Shown piece by piece: positions 50,851 to 60,223 of a DNA stretch of 64,000 bases. A program made the translations under genes and the position numbers. The notes under the pieces were generated by a model. It was given only the letters and a program-made list of their open reading frames with translations, searched no databases and was not told the DNA's origin. The stretch's first letter is position 1. Each line of letters starts with the position of its first letter. Source of the stretch: VFKI01 sp033762075 (GTDB taxonomy: Bacteria; Pseudomonadota; Gammaproteobacteria; DSM-16500); the NCBI GenBank assembly GCA_033762075.1, contig JANRLY010000011.1, positions 40,743 through 104,742 of the forward strand, given 5' to 3'.

Positions 50851-51681
50851 ATGCACTCGATCACTAAACGATATGCTCTCTTAATTGCCACAAATATCCT
50901 TTTTGCGGGCTGTTCTTACAATCCATTCACAACAAATAACCATTTAACCGGCAATGTTGCGGGGACAACAGTAGGTGCAGTGGCTGGCGCTGGCACAGCT
51001 GCCATCTTTACCAGTCAAAAAGCAGTCATTGGTTTAGCAGGTCTCGCGGGCGGCCTTGTGGGCTACTACATGACTACACTGGATTTTGCTTCGGGTGGCA
51101 TCAAAAGAGCAGGCGGAGATGTCTATACGCAAGGCCAATTAGTCACGATCAATTTATCAGCAGATTATCTTTTCGACAGTAATTCCGCAGACTTATTACC
51201 TGAAGCAGGGCCCGCCCTCAACAGCGCCATAAAAGTGCTCGCTTATTTTCCTGACGACAATATTATCGTGTCCGGTAACAGTGCTGGTTTTGGCACGTCT
51301 AAACGCGACCAACAACTCAGTGAACGGCGCGCACGTGTGATCGCTCAATATCTCACATTACATGGCGTCGATGCTTTTCAAGCCAGCAATACACGTGTAC
51401 GCAAACTCACTTATGTGGGATATGGAAATTATTTTCCTATTTCGAATGATACGACAGCAGTGGGCCTCAACCAAAATAGCCGCATTCAAATTACAGGCTA
51501 TCTCTCAAACAGCCAATTAAAATTAAGCGGCAAAGAAAAATTCTTCGCAAACATCGGTAAAGATGAAGAACCACTTCACATGTATACTCCGGCGGAACCC
51601 AATGTAGATTATGCGTTTCAAGAAGATCACATGCCAGAATCCTTTCCTAACAGAAACAGAGAACCTGTTTGGAAAAAGTAA
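50851..51681 (+). CDS. OmpA-family outer-membrane lipoprotein
   Basis: 276 residues. Lipobox LFAGC with Cys 21, a glycine-rich segment (VAGTTVGAVAGAGTAAIF, about 36-80) able to insert in membrane, then an OmpA C-terminal peptidoglycan-binding domain from residue 100: DYLFDSNSADLLPEAGPAL, QQLSERRARVIAQYLTLHGV, VGYGNYFPI and NQNSRIQITG. The end beyond 225 is unstructured. Convergent with waaC, with no gap between the stops. Weak ribosome site. Confidence 0.85.
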   Translation: MHSITKRYALLIATNILFAGCSYNPFTTNNHLTGNVAGTTVGAVAGAGTAAIFTSQKAVIGLAGLAGGLVGYYMTTLDFASGGIKRAGGDVYTQGQLVTINLSADYLFDSNSADLLPEAGPALNSAIKVLAYFPDDNIIVSGNSAGFGTSKRDQQLSERRARVIAQYLTLHGVDAFQASNTRVRKLTYVGYGNYFPISNDTTAVGLNQNSRIQITGYLSNSQLKLSGKEKFFANIGKDEEPLHMYTPAEPNVDYAFQEDHMPESFPNRNREPVWKK

Positions 51682-52719
51682 TTACCTTAAACTTTCCCAC
51701 ACTTTTTCCGGCGTCAACGATCCCATGCAAGCGGGCTGCATTTTTTCACCCTGAAAAATAGGTGCTTCCCCCTGCCAATGACAAACGCGTGAAAAGCACG
51801 GAGAACACGGAGGAAATGTGGCTGATAAATGTTGTTGCGATTCGCCTAATGCTCCCGTCAAATCAGCGCCGGTCGGACCATACAATGAAACTGTCGGCAC
51901 AGAAAGCGCGGCTGCTAAATGCCCCAATCCTGTATCGAGAGCCACGACTGCTTTTGCCCCTGCTAAAACTTGCGCCATTTCAAGCAACGATTGCGAAGGC
52001 AACACTTCAACATGCGAAAGATGCGCTGCAATTTTTTCGGCGCGCGCTCGTTCGACAGAGCTCCCCCATGATAAAAGCACTTTCATGTTATTTTCACCAG
52101 CTTTTTTTGCAAGCGCTATCCAATATGCTTCTGGCCAATGTTTTGTGGCCCATGTTGTTCCGTGCAGAAATACTAAATAATTTTTCTCAGCGGATGTTTT
52201 GATTAATTTTGCACGATCAATCGCATAATCAGGCATTGTTGTTGGGAGAGGATAATTTAACACTTCTGCAAATAATTTTCGCAACCGTAAAATCGCGTGT
52301 TGATTTCTTTCTATCGGAATTTTTTTTTGATAAAAAAAGGCAGCGAAAGATTCTCTCGCAGATTTTTTATCTAACCCATAATGTAATCCACGCGCCATGC
52401 GCGCAATCAAAGCACTTTTTACTAATCCTTGCGCATCAATAACGATATCATATTTTTCTTTTTTTACTGCACGCAAAAATGTCATGAAAGCGCGCCATGT
52501 TGAGCGTGAAAAAATATTTTTACGCCACTGACGAATCGCAACAGGAATCACACGATCGATCGCAGGATGCCACTCAGGAATTTCAGAAAATTTTTCCTCG
52601 ACAACCCAATCAAAACGAATACCAGGAATTGCTTGCATCGCATCTGTCAAAGCAGGTAATGCGTGAATGACATCACCCATCGAAGAAGTTTTAATAATTA
52701 ACACACGCTTATGATTCAT
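51682..52719 (-). CDS. waaC: lipopolysaccharide heptosyltransferase I
   Basis: 345 residues, GT-B fold of family GT9. Adds the first L,D-heptose to Kdo. Marks: KTSSMGDVIHALPAL, DAQGLVKSALI, LHGTTWATKHWP, VALDTGLGHLAAAL and SLYGPTGADLTG. It follows waaF with an 11-base overlap. The C-terminal CSPCFSRVCHWQGEAP is typical of the heptosyltransferases. Confidence 0.95.
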   Translation of the reverse strand: MNHKRVLIIKTSSMGDVIHALPALTDAMQAIPGIRFDWVVEEKFSEIPEWHPAIDRVIPVAIRQWRKNIFSRSTWRAFMTFLRAVKKEKYDIVIDAQGLVKSALIARMARGLHYGLDKKSARESFAAFFYQKKIPIERNQHAILRLRKLFAEVLNYPLPTTMPDYAIDRAKLIKTSAEKNYLVFLHGTTWATKHWPEAYWIALAKKAGENNMKVLLSWGSSVERARAEKIAAHLSHVEVLPSQSLLEMAQVLAGAKAVVALDTGLGHLAAALSVPTVSLYGPTGADLTGALGESQQHLSATFPPCSPCFSRVCHWQGEAPIFQGEKMQPACMGSLTPEKVWESLR

Positions 52720-53719
52720 CTGTCAATGCACTCAAAATCTTTTGCGGCAATAATTGTTCCATACAGTGATGATGTTTTAACGGACATACGCGCTCAAAGC
52801 AAGGCTGACACGGTAAAGATAATTGCAATACTTTCGAGCCGAGATGTAATGGCGGCGTAAAATGCGGGCTTGTTGGACCGTATACTGCCACAATAGGTTT
52901 ATCTAACGCCGCCGCAATGTGCATTAATCCAGAATCATTGGTCAACACTTTTGTCGCAAATGAAATTAAATCAATCGCTTCTTCAAGTGTTGTTTGTCCG
53001 GCTAAATTCACACACGACACATTGGATAATTTTTCAATCATCTCTGTCACCGCACGATCACTTGTCGAACCTAGAAGCCACACCTGCCATCCTGCTGTAA
53101 CAAATCTTTCAGCGACTGTCGCAAAATAGCGCTCAGGCCAACGTTTTGCTGGACCAAATTCTGCGCCAGGACACATCACTAAAACGGGCTGAGACATGTT
53201 GAGATGAAATTTTTGAATCACTTTTTCGCGCGCATCATTTGATATTTGCAATGCAGGCCAAGGATATGTTTTTGGTAAAGTTTCACCACATGATAATCCT
53301 AATGCGACAAAACGCTCAATCATTAACGGATAACGTTTTGCATCGAGAAGACGTAAATCATTTAATAGCCCGTAGCGCATTTCACCACGATAACCCGTAC
53401 GCTTTGGAATTTTCGCCCAAAAAGGAATGAGAGCTGATTTGAAGGAGTTCGGCAACGCTATCGCTTGCGTATATTTTTTTTCGCGTAATTGTTTGGCCAT
53501 TTGATAGCGTTTTCTTAAAGCCAGTTCACCGTGTGAAATTGGCATAACAATAGCTTGATTGACTTCAGGCATGCGTGCCAACAAAGGCAAGCTCCACGCA
53601 GGAGCTAACACATCGATTGTTACATCCTCATGGTGTTGATGCAGGAAACGAAACAATCCTTGCGCCATCACCATGTCGCCCACCCAAGCGGGGCCTACAA
53701 TCAAGAGTCGTTCAGTCAT
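52709..53719 (-). CDS. waaF: ADP-heptose-LPS heptosyltransferase II
   Basis: 336 residues, GT9 family. Adds the second heptose of the LPS core. Marks: VGPAWVGDMVMAQGLFR, LPNSFKSALIPFWAKIPKRTGY, MCPGAEFGPAKRWP, LTNDSGLMHIAAALDKPIVAVYG and the end PCFERVCPLKHHHCM. Overlaps the zinc-ribbon gene by eight bases. Confidence 0.95.
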   Translation of the reverse strand: MTERLLIVGPAWVGDMVMAQGLFRFLHQHHEDVTIDVLAPAWSLPLLARMPEVNQAIVMPISHGELALRKRYQMAKQLREKKYTQAIALPNSFKSALIPFWAKIPKRTGYRGEMRYGLLNDLRLLDAKRYPLMIERFVALGLSCGETLPKTYPWPALQISNDAREKVIQKFHLNMSQPVLVMCPGAEFGPAKRWPERYFATVAERFVTAGWQVWLLGSTSDRAVTEMIEKLSNVSCVNLAGQTTLEEAIDLISFATKVLTNDSGLMHIAAALDKPIVAVYGPTSPHFTPPLHLGSKVLQLSLPCQPCFERVCPLKHHHCMEQLLPQKILSALTDES

Positions 53720-53909
53720 TTTTCAATACGAACTCTGCGCTGCAATACGGGCATATTGCCCAGCCTGTCTCTTTAATCGGAAGATATACACGTGGATGAG
53801 CATCCCACACGCGTTGATCTGGCATTGGGCAAGATAAGGGTAAGTCACACTCTGACACTTCATAGCGACGTTTCAGGCAAGCTTGTTTAAGAGTATCTTC
53901 GGTCATCAT
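53712..53909 (-). CDS. zinc-finger CHCC-type small protein
   Basis: 65 residues with the zf-CHCC pattern: C in PLSCPM, HPRVYLPI and CPYCSAEFVL, related to the tail of complex I subunit NDUFS6. Role in bacteria unclear. Lies at the head of waaF. Start given at ATG 53909; the following ATG is possible. Confidence 0.85.
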   Translation of the reverse strand: MMTEDTLKQACLKRRYEVSECDLPLSCPMPDQRVWDAHPRVYLPIKETGWAICPYCSAEFVLKND

Positions 53910-53962
53910 TCTCTTGTCTACCGAGAAAAGGGATTGATTTTCCCTTATCCACTACTGAAGTG

Positions 53963-54700
53963 TCAATCAATCACCGACAATGGTACCCAAGTGCGGTAGA
54001 GGCTGATACCAACATATAAAAGCAAATAACCCACAGACAAAAACACCAATAGTGGATGGGCATTTGGCCAAGTCCAGAGCAATCCTGTTGTGGCGACGCC
54101 CCACAAAATCGTCAAGACTAACATCGCAATGCGCAAAAAAGCACTCTGTGTTAAATAGTCTAGACGAGAAGGATACACATATTTCACTGGCACAAAACTA
54201 AGACCCGCCAGCAAGAATAAAATGGCTGCGTTTAACCAAGGATTCATTTGCCAGAAAAAGAGATAAAAAATAGCAATATTCCAATAACTCGGGAACCCTA
54301 AGAAAAAATGGTCGTGTGTTTTCGCATTGACTTGCGTGAACTGGTACGCGGACGCAAGCGTTATCACAAAAGCACACGGAAATTTTAAGATCTCTGGCAC
54401 CATTGGCACGACTAAAATAAAAAAGGCTGGCACCAAAGCATATGTAAAAAAATCGATGATATTGTCGAGTAAAGCGCCATCGATTTGTGGAATAATTTCT
54501 CGCACACGGAGCAAACGCGCAAAACAGCCATCTACAGCGTCGATGACAATAGCAAGACCCATCAACCAAAAGGCAACCAATAGTTTATTTTGATGAATCG
54601 CCAAAAGGGCAAGCAATCCAACAAATGCGCCTGAAGCTGTAAACGCATGGACCCACCACGCCATGAGTCGTTGTCGAGCTAACTGAATTGTGTCGCGCAC
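53963..54700 (-). CDS. pcs: phosphatidylcholine synthase
   Basis: 245 residues, about seven spans. CDP-alcohol phosphatidyltransferase motif DAVDGCFARLL ... IDGALLDNIIDF. The start MAWWVHAFTASGAFVGLLALLAIHQ is characteristic of the Pcs enzymes, which condense choline directly with CDP-diacylglycerol. That needs choline from outside, usual for host-associated bacteria. It starts one base after the nhaA stop and probably shares its transcript. Confidence 0.92.
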   Translation of the reverse strand: MRDTIQLARQRLMAWWVHAFTASGAFVGLLALLAIHQNKLLVAFWLMGLAIVIDAVDGCFARLLRVREIIPQIDGALLDNIIDFFTYALVPAFFILVVPMVPEILKFPCAFVITLASAYQFTQVNAKTHDHFFLGFPSYWNIAIFYLFFWQMNPWLNAAILFLLAGLSFVPVKYVYPSRLDYLTQSAFLRIAMLVLTILWGVATTGLLWTWPNAHPLLVFLSVGYLLLYVGISLYRTWVPLSVID

Positions 54701-54701
54701 G

Positions 54702-55826
54702 TCACTTACCTTTCTTGATCAATAAAATAAAACTACCTACTAAGCCTGATGCCATAGAACCAACTAATACTGCCAATCGAACGCTATCAGACCCCGCTGG
54801 AAATGCAAGCGTACCAAGAAAGAGGCTCATCGTAAAACCAATTCCGCACAAAAAAGCAACACCTACAAATAAGTGCCACGAAGTATGGGCAGGCAACTTG
54901 GCCCATCGCGCACGTATGCAGAGGAATGAAGTGAGCAAAACCCCGAGCGGCTTACCAAGCAATAATCCTGCGACAACTCCCAAAACAACTGCATGATCTA
55001 GTCCATTCCATCCTAAATGCACCCCAGCATTCATCAACGCAAATAACGGCATAATCACAAATACGACCCAAGGATGGAGTATTTTTTCAAATCGTGTTTC
55101 TGAATCTGCAGGCATAATTAACCCCAATAAAACACCCGCAACGACAGGATGCACACCGAGATAGAAAAAAGCGCCCCATAAAAGAAGCCCTGCTGTACTC
55201 CACAACCAAAGCGATCGCACAGAGCGTCGCGCCATCTCGCATAACATCAATATAACAACAGCCGTCAAACCGCACGCGATCGGTGAAATAGTGCCAGAAA
55301 AAAAGATAGCGATAATAATCACCGCGCCCAAATCATCAAAAATCGCCAGTAACATTAAAAAAAGTTTAAGTCCAAGTGGAATCTTGCGGCCGAAAAGTGA
55401 TAAAACGCCCAATGCAAAAGCAATATCTGTAGCAACAGGAATCGGCCAACCTGCCAGAGCGTGAGGCTGGTGACGATTCAATAAAAAATAAATCAGTGCA
55501 GGAACAAGCATCCCGCCAAGCGCCGCGAGCGCTGGCAATAAAACTTTTTTGCGATCCGATAACTCACCGTAAGCCCATTCACGTTTTAATTCGAGACCGA
55601 TGAGCAAGAAAAAAATTGTCATCAATCCATCATTCACGATACCCATTGTCGACAAGCGTAAAGAAAAAAATCCAAACGGAATATGAAGTGCCGCGGCACG
55701 AAAATGATCATAATAAGGAGCAGAAACAGAGTTATCTAAAACTAAAGCAATCATGGCTGACAATAGCAAAACAATGCCGCCGGCAGATTCGAGCTGAAGA
55801 AATTTACGGAGTGTTGGCAGTGGCAT
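54702..55826 (-). CDS. nhaA: Na+/H+ antiporter NhaA
   Basis: 374 residues from ATG 55826 (MPLPTLRKFLQLESAGG); an open frame to 55856 reaches into a repeat and is not used. Twelve spans. Marks: GLMTIFFLLIGLELKRE, PVATDIAFALG, LLAIFDDLGAVIIIAIFF with the two functional Asp, and the final GFTMSLFLGTLAF. Exchanges two protons for one sodium. First gene of a run nhaA-pcs-zinc ribbon-waaF-waaC. Confidence 0.95.
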   Translation of the reverse strand: MPLPTLRKFLQLESAGGIVLLLSAMIALVLDNSVSAPYYDHFRAAALHIPFGFFSLRLSTMGIVNDGLMTIFFLLIGLELKREWAYGELSDRKKVLLPALAALGGMLVPALIYFLLNRHQPHALAGWPIPVATDIAFALGVLSLFGRKIPLGLKLFLMLLAIFDDLGAVIIIAIFFSGTISPIACGLTAVVILMLCEMARRSVRSLWLWSTAGLLLWGAFFYLGVHPVVAGVLLGLIMPADSETRFEKILHPWVVFVIMPLFALMNAGVHLGWNGLDHAVVLGVVAGLLLGKPLGVLLTSFLCIRARWAKLPAHTSWHLFVGVAFLCGIGFTMSLFLGTLAFPAGSDSVRLAVLVGSMASGLVGSFILLIKKGK

Positions 55827-55852
55827 ATGATAAAAAGTCCTACAATAAAATA

Positions 55853-55982
55853 TCATTCCCGCCCCTACTTAAAGCACACAGGAGTAAACTCCGGCGGGAA
55901 TCCAGACCGCTAGTATACCGATCTTTTACCTATCATTTACCGAACTATTTGCAAAATGGATCCTTACCTGCGCGGGAATGAC
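55853..55982. repeat. dispersed palindromic repeat, long form
   Basis: ATCATTCCCGCC ... GGCGGGAATCC (about 50 bases) followed by a longer arm ending CGCGGGAATGAC. The first part matches the inverse of the element at 15335-15379 closely. It lies upstream of nhaA, before the pgk promoter. Confidence 0.75.
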
Positions 55983-56014
55983 ACACATCCTGGGTACCAT
56001 TATAAAATTCCCCC

Positions 56015-56043
56015 TTGTGTTTCCAAGCATTATGCAATAAATT
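56015..56043 (+). promoter_or_regulatory. promoter candidate for pgk-pyk
   Basis: TTGTGT (56015-56020), 17-base spacer, TAAATT (56038-56043), 35 bases before the pgk ATG. Spacing is ideal, boxes moderate. Confidence 0.45.
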
Positions 56044-56078
56044 CACAGCACTTTACTTAGACAGGAGCAGCCCCCCCA

Positions 56079-57275
56079 ATGCCGATTACACGCATGACGG
56101 ATTTGTCATTGAAAAACAAACGTGTCTTGATTCGCGAAGATTTGAATGTTCCCATCAAAAACGGCGTTATTACCAGTGATACACGCATCCAAGCGGCTAT
56201 CCCCACAATTCGCCAAGCCCTCAAAGCAGGCGCAAAAGTCATGGTCATGTCGCATCTGGGTCGTCCTGAGGAAGGTGTACGTGATCCGCAGTTTTCACTC
56301 GCTCCTGTTGCAGCCTATCTTTCTAAAGAATTTCGCGAAGTACCATTGATCGAAAACTGGGTAAATGGCTTTTCCATGAACAGCCATGATTTAGTATTAC
56401 TCGAAAATGTCCGTTTTAACCACGGCGAAATAGATAATAGCCGTGATCTCGCCCAAAAAATGGCGAAATTATGCGACATTTTTGTGATGGATGCTTTTGC
56501 CACGTCACACCGCGCTGAAGCTTCTACTTTCGGCATCATTGAAACTGCACCCATTGCTTGCGCAGGACCTTTATTGATCAAAGAACTCGAAGCCTTAACT
56601 AAAATCATGGAAAAACCCGCGAAACCTGTGGTTGCAATTGTCGGCGGCTCAAAAGTATCGACAAAACTCAGCTTACTTGAAGCTTTAGTTAAAAAAGTGG
56701 ATTTCCTGATTGTCGGCGGCGGTATCGCGAATACTTTTATTGCTGCAGAAGGTTACACGGTTGGGAAATCGCTACACGAACCCGACTTAATTGATGAGGC
56801 TGAACGTTTAACGACGCTTGCCAAAAGTCGCGGCGCTGAAATTATTGTCCCGACAGATGTCGTTGTCGGTGAAAAACTCTCTGACGATGCAGACAGTGCT
56901 GTCAGATTGGTTTCTCAAATTGACGACCTCGAAAAAATTTATGACATTGGGCCTGACACCACGAAACATCTCATTAGCATCATTAAAAAAGCAAAAACCA
57001 TTCTTTGGAATGGCCCTGTCGGCGCCTTTGAAATTGAGCAGTTTTCAGAAGGCACACGCGCCATTGCAAAAGCGATCGCAGACAGCAATGGCTTTTCAGT
57101 TGCGGGTGGCGGCGACACACTTGCAGCCATTCAAGCCTATGGTGTCGGCAAAGACATCGACTACATTTCAACAGGCGGCGGTGCATTTCTTTCCTTCCTC
57201 GAAGGTGTTCCCTTACCCGCCATTGTTGCGCTCGAAACACGCGCTGCGCATGAGATGAGTGCATCGCATGAGTAA
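56079..57275 (+). CDS. pgk: phosphoglycerate kinase
   Basis: 398 residues. Marks: KRVLIREDLNVPI, MSHLGRPEEG, LLENVRFNHGEIDN, VAIVGGSKVSTKLSLLE, ILWNGPVGAFEIEQF and the C-terminal GGGAFLSFLEG. ATP-forming step of glycolysis and its reverse in gluconeogenesis. AGGAG precedes ATG 56079. Overlaps the start of pyk. Confidence 0.97.
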   Translation: MPITRMTDLSLKNKRVLIREDLNVPIKNGVITSDTRIQAAIPTIRQALKAGAKVMVMSHLGRPEEGVRDPQFSLAPVAAYLSKEFREVPLIENWVNGFSMNSHDLVLLENVRFNHGEIDNSRDLAQKMAKLCDIFVMDAFATSHRAEASTFGIIETAPIACAGPLLIKELEALTKIMEKPAKPVVAIVGGSKVSTKLSLLEALVKKVDFLIVGGGIANTFIAAEGYTVGKSLHEPDLIDEAERLTTLAKSRGAEIIVPTDVVVGEKLSDDADSAVRLVSQIDDLEKIYDIGPDTTKHLISIIKKAKTILWNGPVGAFEIEQFSEGTRAIAKAIADSNGFSVAGGGDTLAAIQAYGVGKDIDYISTGGGAFLSFLEGVPLPAIVALETRAAHEMSASHE

Positions 57276-58728
57276 TTCTTTGCGTCGCACGAAAATCATC
57301 GCCACTTTAGGGCCTGCGCTAGATGATCCGGAAGTTCTTCGACGGGTTATTCTCGCAGGCGCTGATGTTTTTCGTGCAAATTTTTCTCATGGCTCACACG
57401 AAACACATGCTGCGCGTATTAGCATGGTACGAAAAATTGCGGCAGAGCAAGATCGCACTGTTGCAATTTTAGCAGACCTACAAGGTCCCAAAATTCGCAT
57501 CGCGCGTTTCAAAAATAAAAAAATTCTACTTAAAGAAGGGCAAACTTTTGTCCTTGACCCCACTCTCGGCAACGATGAAGGCACAGAAGAGACTGTCAGT
57601 CTTGATTATAAAAATTTACCGAATGATGTGCACGCGAATGATTTATTGTTATTAGATGATGGACGTATTGTTTTACGAGTCGATAAAATTGCTCAGCAAA
57701 AAATTATTTGTACGGTGCTTGTTGAAGGTGAGCTCTCCAACAATAAAGGCATCAATCGTTTAGGTGGTGGATTATCTGCTGAAGCACTCACAGAAAAAGA
57801 TCGCATTGATCTAATCGAAGCAGTACGACTCGAAGCAGATTTTATTGCAATTTCATTTCCACGTGATGCAGACGATATCAAAGCAGCACGCGTTTTATTA
57901 CGCGTGGCAGGCGGTAATGCCAATATCATTGCTAAAATTGAACGCACAGAAGCCGTTAAAAATATCGAAGAAATCATTCATGCTTCTGATGCTGTCATGG
58001 TTGCTCGCGGCGATTTAGGTGTCGAATTAGGCGATGCAGAATTGCCTGGGGTACAAAAACTCATTATCAATTTAGCGCGCACGTTAAAAAAACCCGTCAT
58101 CACGGCAACACAAATGCTCGACTCAATGACAAATAACACCATCCCTACACGCGCCGAAGTGTCTGACGTTGCAAACGCTGTTCTCGACGGTACAGACGCA
58201 GTGATGTTGTCGCAAGAAACAGCGGTAGGGAAATATCCTGACAAAGCAGTTGCCGCGATGCATCGTATTTGTGTTGGTGCTGAAAAAAATCCTCTCGCCA
58301 AATCTTCTCCGCAGCGTTTAGATTTTCCTTTCACGTTTGTGGATGAAGCCATTGCAATGGCGACCATGTACACCGCAACCCACTTAGATATTCGTGCGAT
58401 TATTGCATTGACCGAATCAGGCACAACACCACTATGGATGTCGCGCATCAATTCCGAAATTCCGATTTATGGTTTGAGTCGTCATGCCGCCACGCTGAGA
58501 CGCATGACATTATATCGCGGTGTTTTTCCAATTCCTTTTGATGCAACACACGTTGATCGGCGCATTGTCAACGCTGCTTCTGCTGCTGAATTACAAAAGC
58601 GCGGTATTTTGAATCAAGGTGATTTGGTCATTATCACCAAAGGCGATTTAATGGGCGTACACGGTAAAACCAATGCGATGAAAATTTTTACCGTCGGTAA
58701 TTTATTAGCGGAGAACTTTCCTAAGTAG
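57268..58728 (+). CDS. pyk: pyruvate kinase
   Basis: 486 residues from ATG 57268, overlapping the pgk stop (ATGAGTAA); a GTG at 57259 is less likely. Marks: RRTKIIATLGPA, RANFSHG, ADLQGPKIR, IAKIERTEA, ARGDLGVE with Mg ligands, ITATQMLDSM. The C-terminal domain (from about 350) is the regulatory half. Terminal reaction of glycolysis. Confidence 0.97.
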   Translation: MSNSLRRTKIIATLGPALDDPEVLRRVILAGADVFRANFSHGSHETHAARISMVRKIAAEQDRTVAILADLQGPKIRIARFKNKKILLKEGQTFVLDPTLGNDEGTEETVSLDYKNLPNDVHANDLLLLDDGRIVLRVDKIAQQKIICTVLVEGELSNNKGINRLGGGLSAEALTEKDRIDLIEAVRLEADFIAISFPRDADDIKAARVLLRVAGGNANIIAKIERTEAVKNIEEIIHASDAVMVARGDLGVELGDAELPGVQKLIINLARTLKKPVITATQMLDSMTNNTIPTRAEVSDVANAVLDGTDAVMLSQETAVGKYPDKAVAAMHRICVGAEKNPLAKSSPQRLDFPFTFVDEAIAMATMYTATHLDIRAIIALTESGTTPLWMSRINSEIPIYGLSRHAATLRRMTLYRGVFPIPFDATHVDRRIVNAASAAELQKRGILNQGDLVIITKGDLMGVHGKTNAMKIFTVGNLLAENFPK

Positions 58729-58757
58729 CACATATTCGTATTTCAAGGAGGAAATAC

Positions 58758-59384
58758 ATGTCAATTAAAATCCAAGTTGTTTTTTATAGTATGTTCGGCC
58801 ACATTTATCAAATGGCCGAAGCAGTTGCAAAAGGCGCACGCGAAGCAGGTGACATTGAAGTCGAATTATTTCGCGTGCCTGAATTAGTCCCCGAAGAAAT
58901 TTTAGAAAAAAGCGGCGCAAAAGCAGCACAAAAAGCATTTGCACATATTCCATTGATTCAAACAAATCATTTAGTCGAAGCTGATGCCATTATTTTTGGC
59001 ACACCAACACGCTTCGGCAATATGTGTTCACAAATGCGCAATTTTCTCGATCAAACAGGCGGATTGTGGATGCAAGATCGTCTCGTCGGAAAAGTCGGTA
59101 GTGTTTTTGCAAGCACCGGCACACAACACGGCGGCCAAGAAACAACCATCACCAGTTTTCATACAACACTTTTGCATTTAGGCATGATTCTCGTTGGCGT
59201 GCCTTACGCCAATAAAAATTTAACAAACATGAATGAAATCACTGGCGGCACACCTTATGGCGCAACGACGTTGGCCGGTGGAGATAATAAACGCACGCCT
59301 TCTGAAAATGAATTATCGATTGCAGAATATCAAGGCAAACATGTTGCACAAATTACGCAAGCGTTAGTGAAAGGACGCAACTAA
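58758..59384 (+). CDS. wrbA: NAD(P)H:quinone oxidoreductase, WrbA family
   Basis: 208 residues, flavodoxin fold. FMN loop VFYSMFGHIYQMAEAVA, GTPTRFGNMCSQMRNFLDQTGGLW, STGTQHGGQETT and PYGATTLAGGDN are characteristic of WrbA. Two-electron quinone reduction, protecting against oxidative stress. Strong CAAGGAGGAAATAC site; possible readthrough from pyk 29 bases upstream. Confidence 0.96.
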   Translation: MSIKIQVVFYSMFGHIYQMAEAVAKGAREAGDIEVELFRVPELVPEEILEKSGAKAAQKAFAHIPLIQTNHLVEADAIIFGTPTRFGNMCSQMRNFLDQTGGLWMQDRLVGKVGSVFASTGTQHGGQETTITSFHTTLLHLGMILVGVPYANKNLTNMNEITGGTPYGATTLAGGDNKRTPSENELSIAEYQGKHVAQITQALVKGRN

Positions 59385-59423
59385 TCGAGAACGTTTACTG
59401 AATCGTGTCATTCTCCTGGCTCT

Positions 59424-59509
59424 GTCATTCCCGCGAAGGCGGGAATCCATTTATACTAAACACCCAAGGTGCTATTAGCAGAATGGATTCCCGCCTTCGC
59501 GGGAATGAC
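59424..59509. repeat. dispersed palindromic repeat, family B
   Basis: GTCATTCCCGCGAAGGCGGG ... CCCGCCTTCGCGGGAATGAC, 86 bases. Accessory GTCATTC and GGAATGACAAA end copies lie outside it at 59407 and 59518. It yields an artefactual N-terminal extension (SREGGNPF) to the deacetylase frame. Confidence 0.85.
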
Positions 59510-59563
59510 AGAATCACGGGAATGACAAAGTCACGGGAACTAAACAAGCTAAAAGGAGTTTTT

Positions 59564-60217
59564 ATGCGAAAATATTTTTTATTTTTCCTCACCGCTATTT
59601 TTTGCTTTTTGAATTTCACAACAGCTAACGCTGACGTTCGCAAAGTGGCTCTACCCGGCACAGTTGCATTGACATTTGATGATGGTCCTTCACCTATTTT
59701 TACACCACAAATTCTTGCGATTTTAAAAAAATATCATATTCATGCAACCTTTTTTATGGTCGGAGAAAATGCAAAAGAATACCCTGACATTGTAAAAATG
59801 GTTTTAGCAGATGGTCATGTGATCGCTAGTCACTCGCTCACGCATCCAATGTTGACAAAAATTTCTGATGCGCAATTACATAAAGAAGTTTTACTCACGC
59901 AATCTATTTTGTCTGGGATCACAGGCAAGAAACCACTTTGTTTGCGATACCCTTTCGGCGCTTCCAATGAACATGTGCGTGATTATATTCGTTCACAAGG
60001 CATTACACCTGTTTCAATGGGCTGGAATTCTTTCGACTATGAAAAGCCCGGCGTTGATAAGATTGTCTCTCAGGTGTTAAATAATGTTCACTCAGGCCAA
60101 GTGTTTTTATTACATGATGGCTACAAAGACCGCGCAGAAACTGTCGCTGCCCTTCCTCGCATCATCGAAGGCATCCAACGCAAAGGATTAGGCTTTAGTA
60201 CAATTTGTAGTGGCTAA
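59564..60217 (+). CDS. secreted polysaccharide deacetylase (NodB domain)
   Basis: 217 residues from ATG 59564 (MRKYFLFFLTAIF), after AAAAGGAG; upstream frame is repeat DNA. Signal peptide with likely cleavage near TANA. NodB motifs: ALTFDDGPS (Asp pair), SHSLTHP (two metal His), RYPFGAS, and VFLLHDGYKD. Removes acetyl groups from peptidoglycan or another N-acetyl-glycan in the periplasm or outside, which can blunt host lysozyme recognition. Confidence 0.9.
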   Translation: MRKYFLFFLTAIFCFLNFTTANADVRKVALPGTVALTFDDGPSPIFTPQILAILKKYHIHATFFMVGENAKEYPDIVKMVLADGHVIASHSLTHPMLTKISDAQLHKEVLLTQSILSGITGKKPLCLRYPFGASNEHVRDYIRSQGITPVSMGWNSFDYEKPGVDKIVSQVLNNVHSGQVFLLHDGYKDRAETVAALPRIIEGIQRKGLGFSTICSG

Positions 60218-60223
60218 GCCTAT

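Noticed and set aside
50851..51681. Assignment of the OmpA lipoprotein as a type IV secretion component (DotK/IcmN-like)
   Set aside because: It is longer, has an added glycine-rich segment, and no dot/icm gene is nearby; only the generic family is supported.
59405..59563. N-terminal extension of the polysaccharide deacetylase (SREGGNPF ... SRLRGND)
   Set aside because: This is translated palindromic repeat DNA; the signal peptide and ribosome site place the start at 59564.
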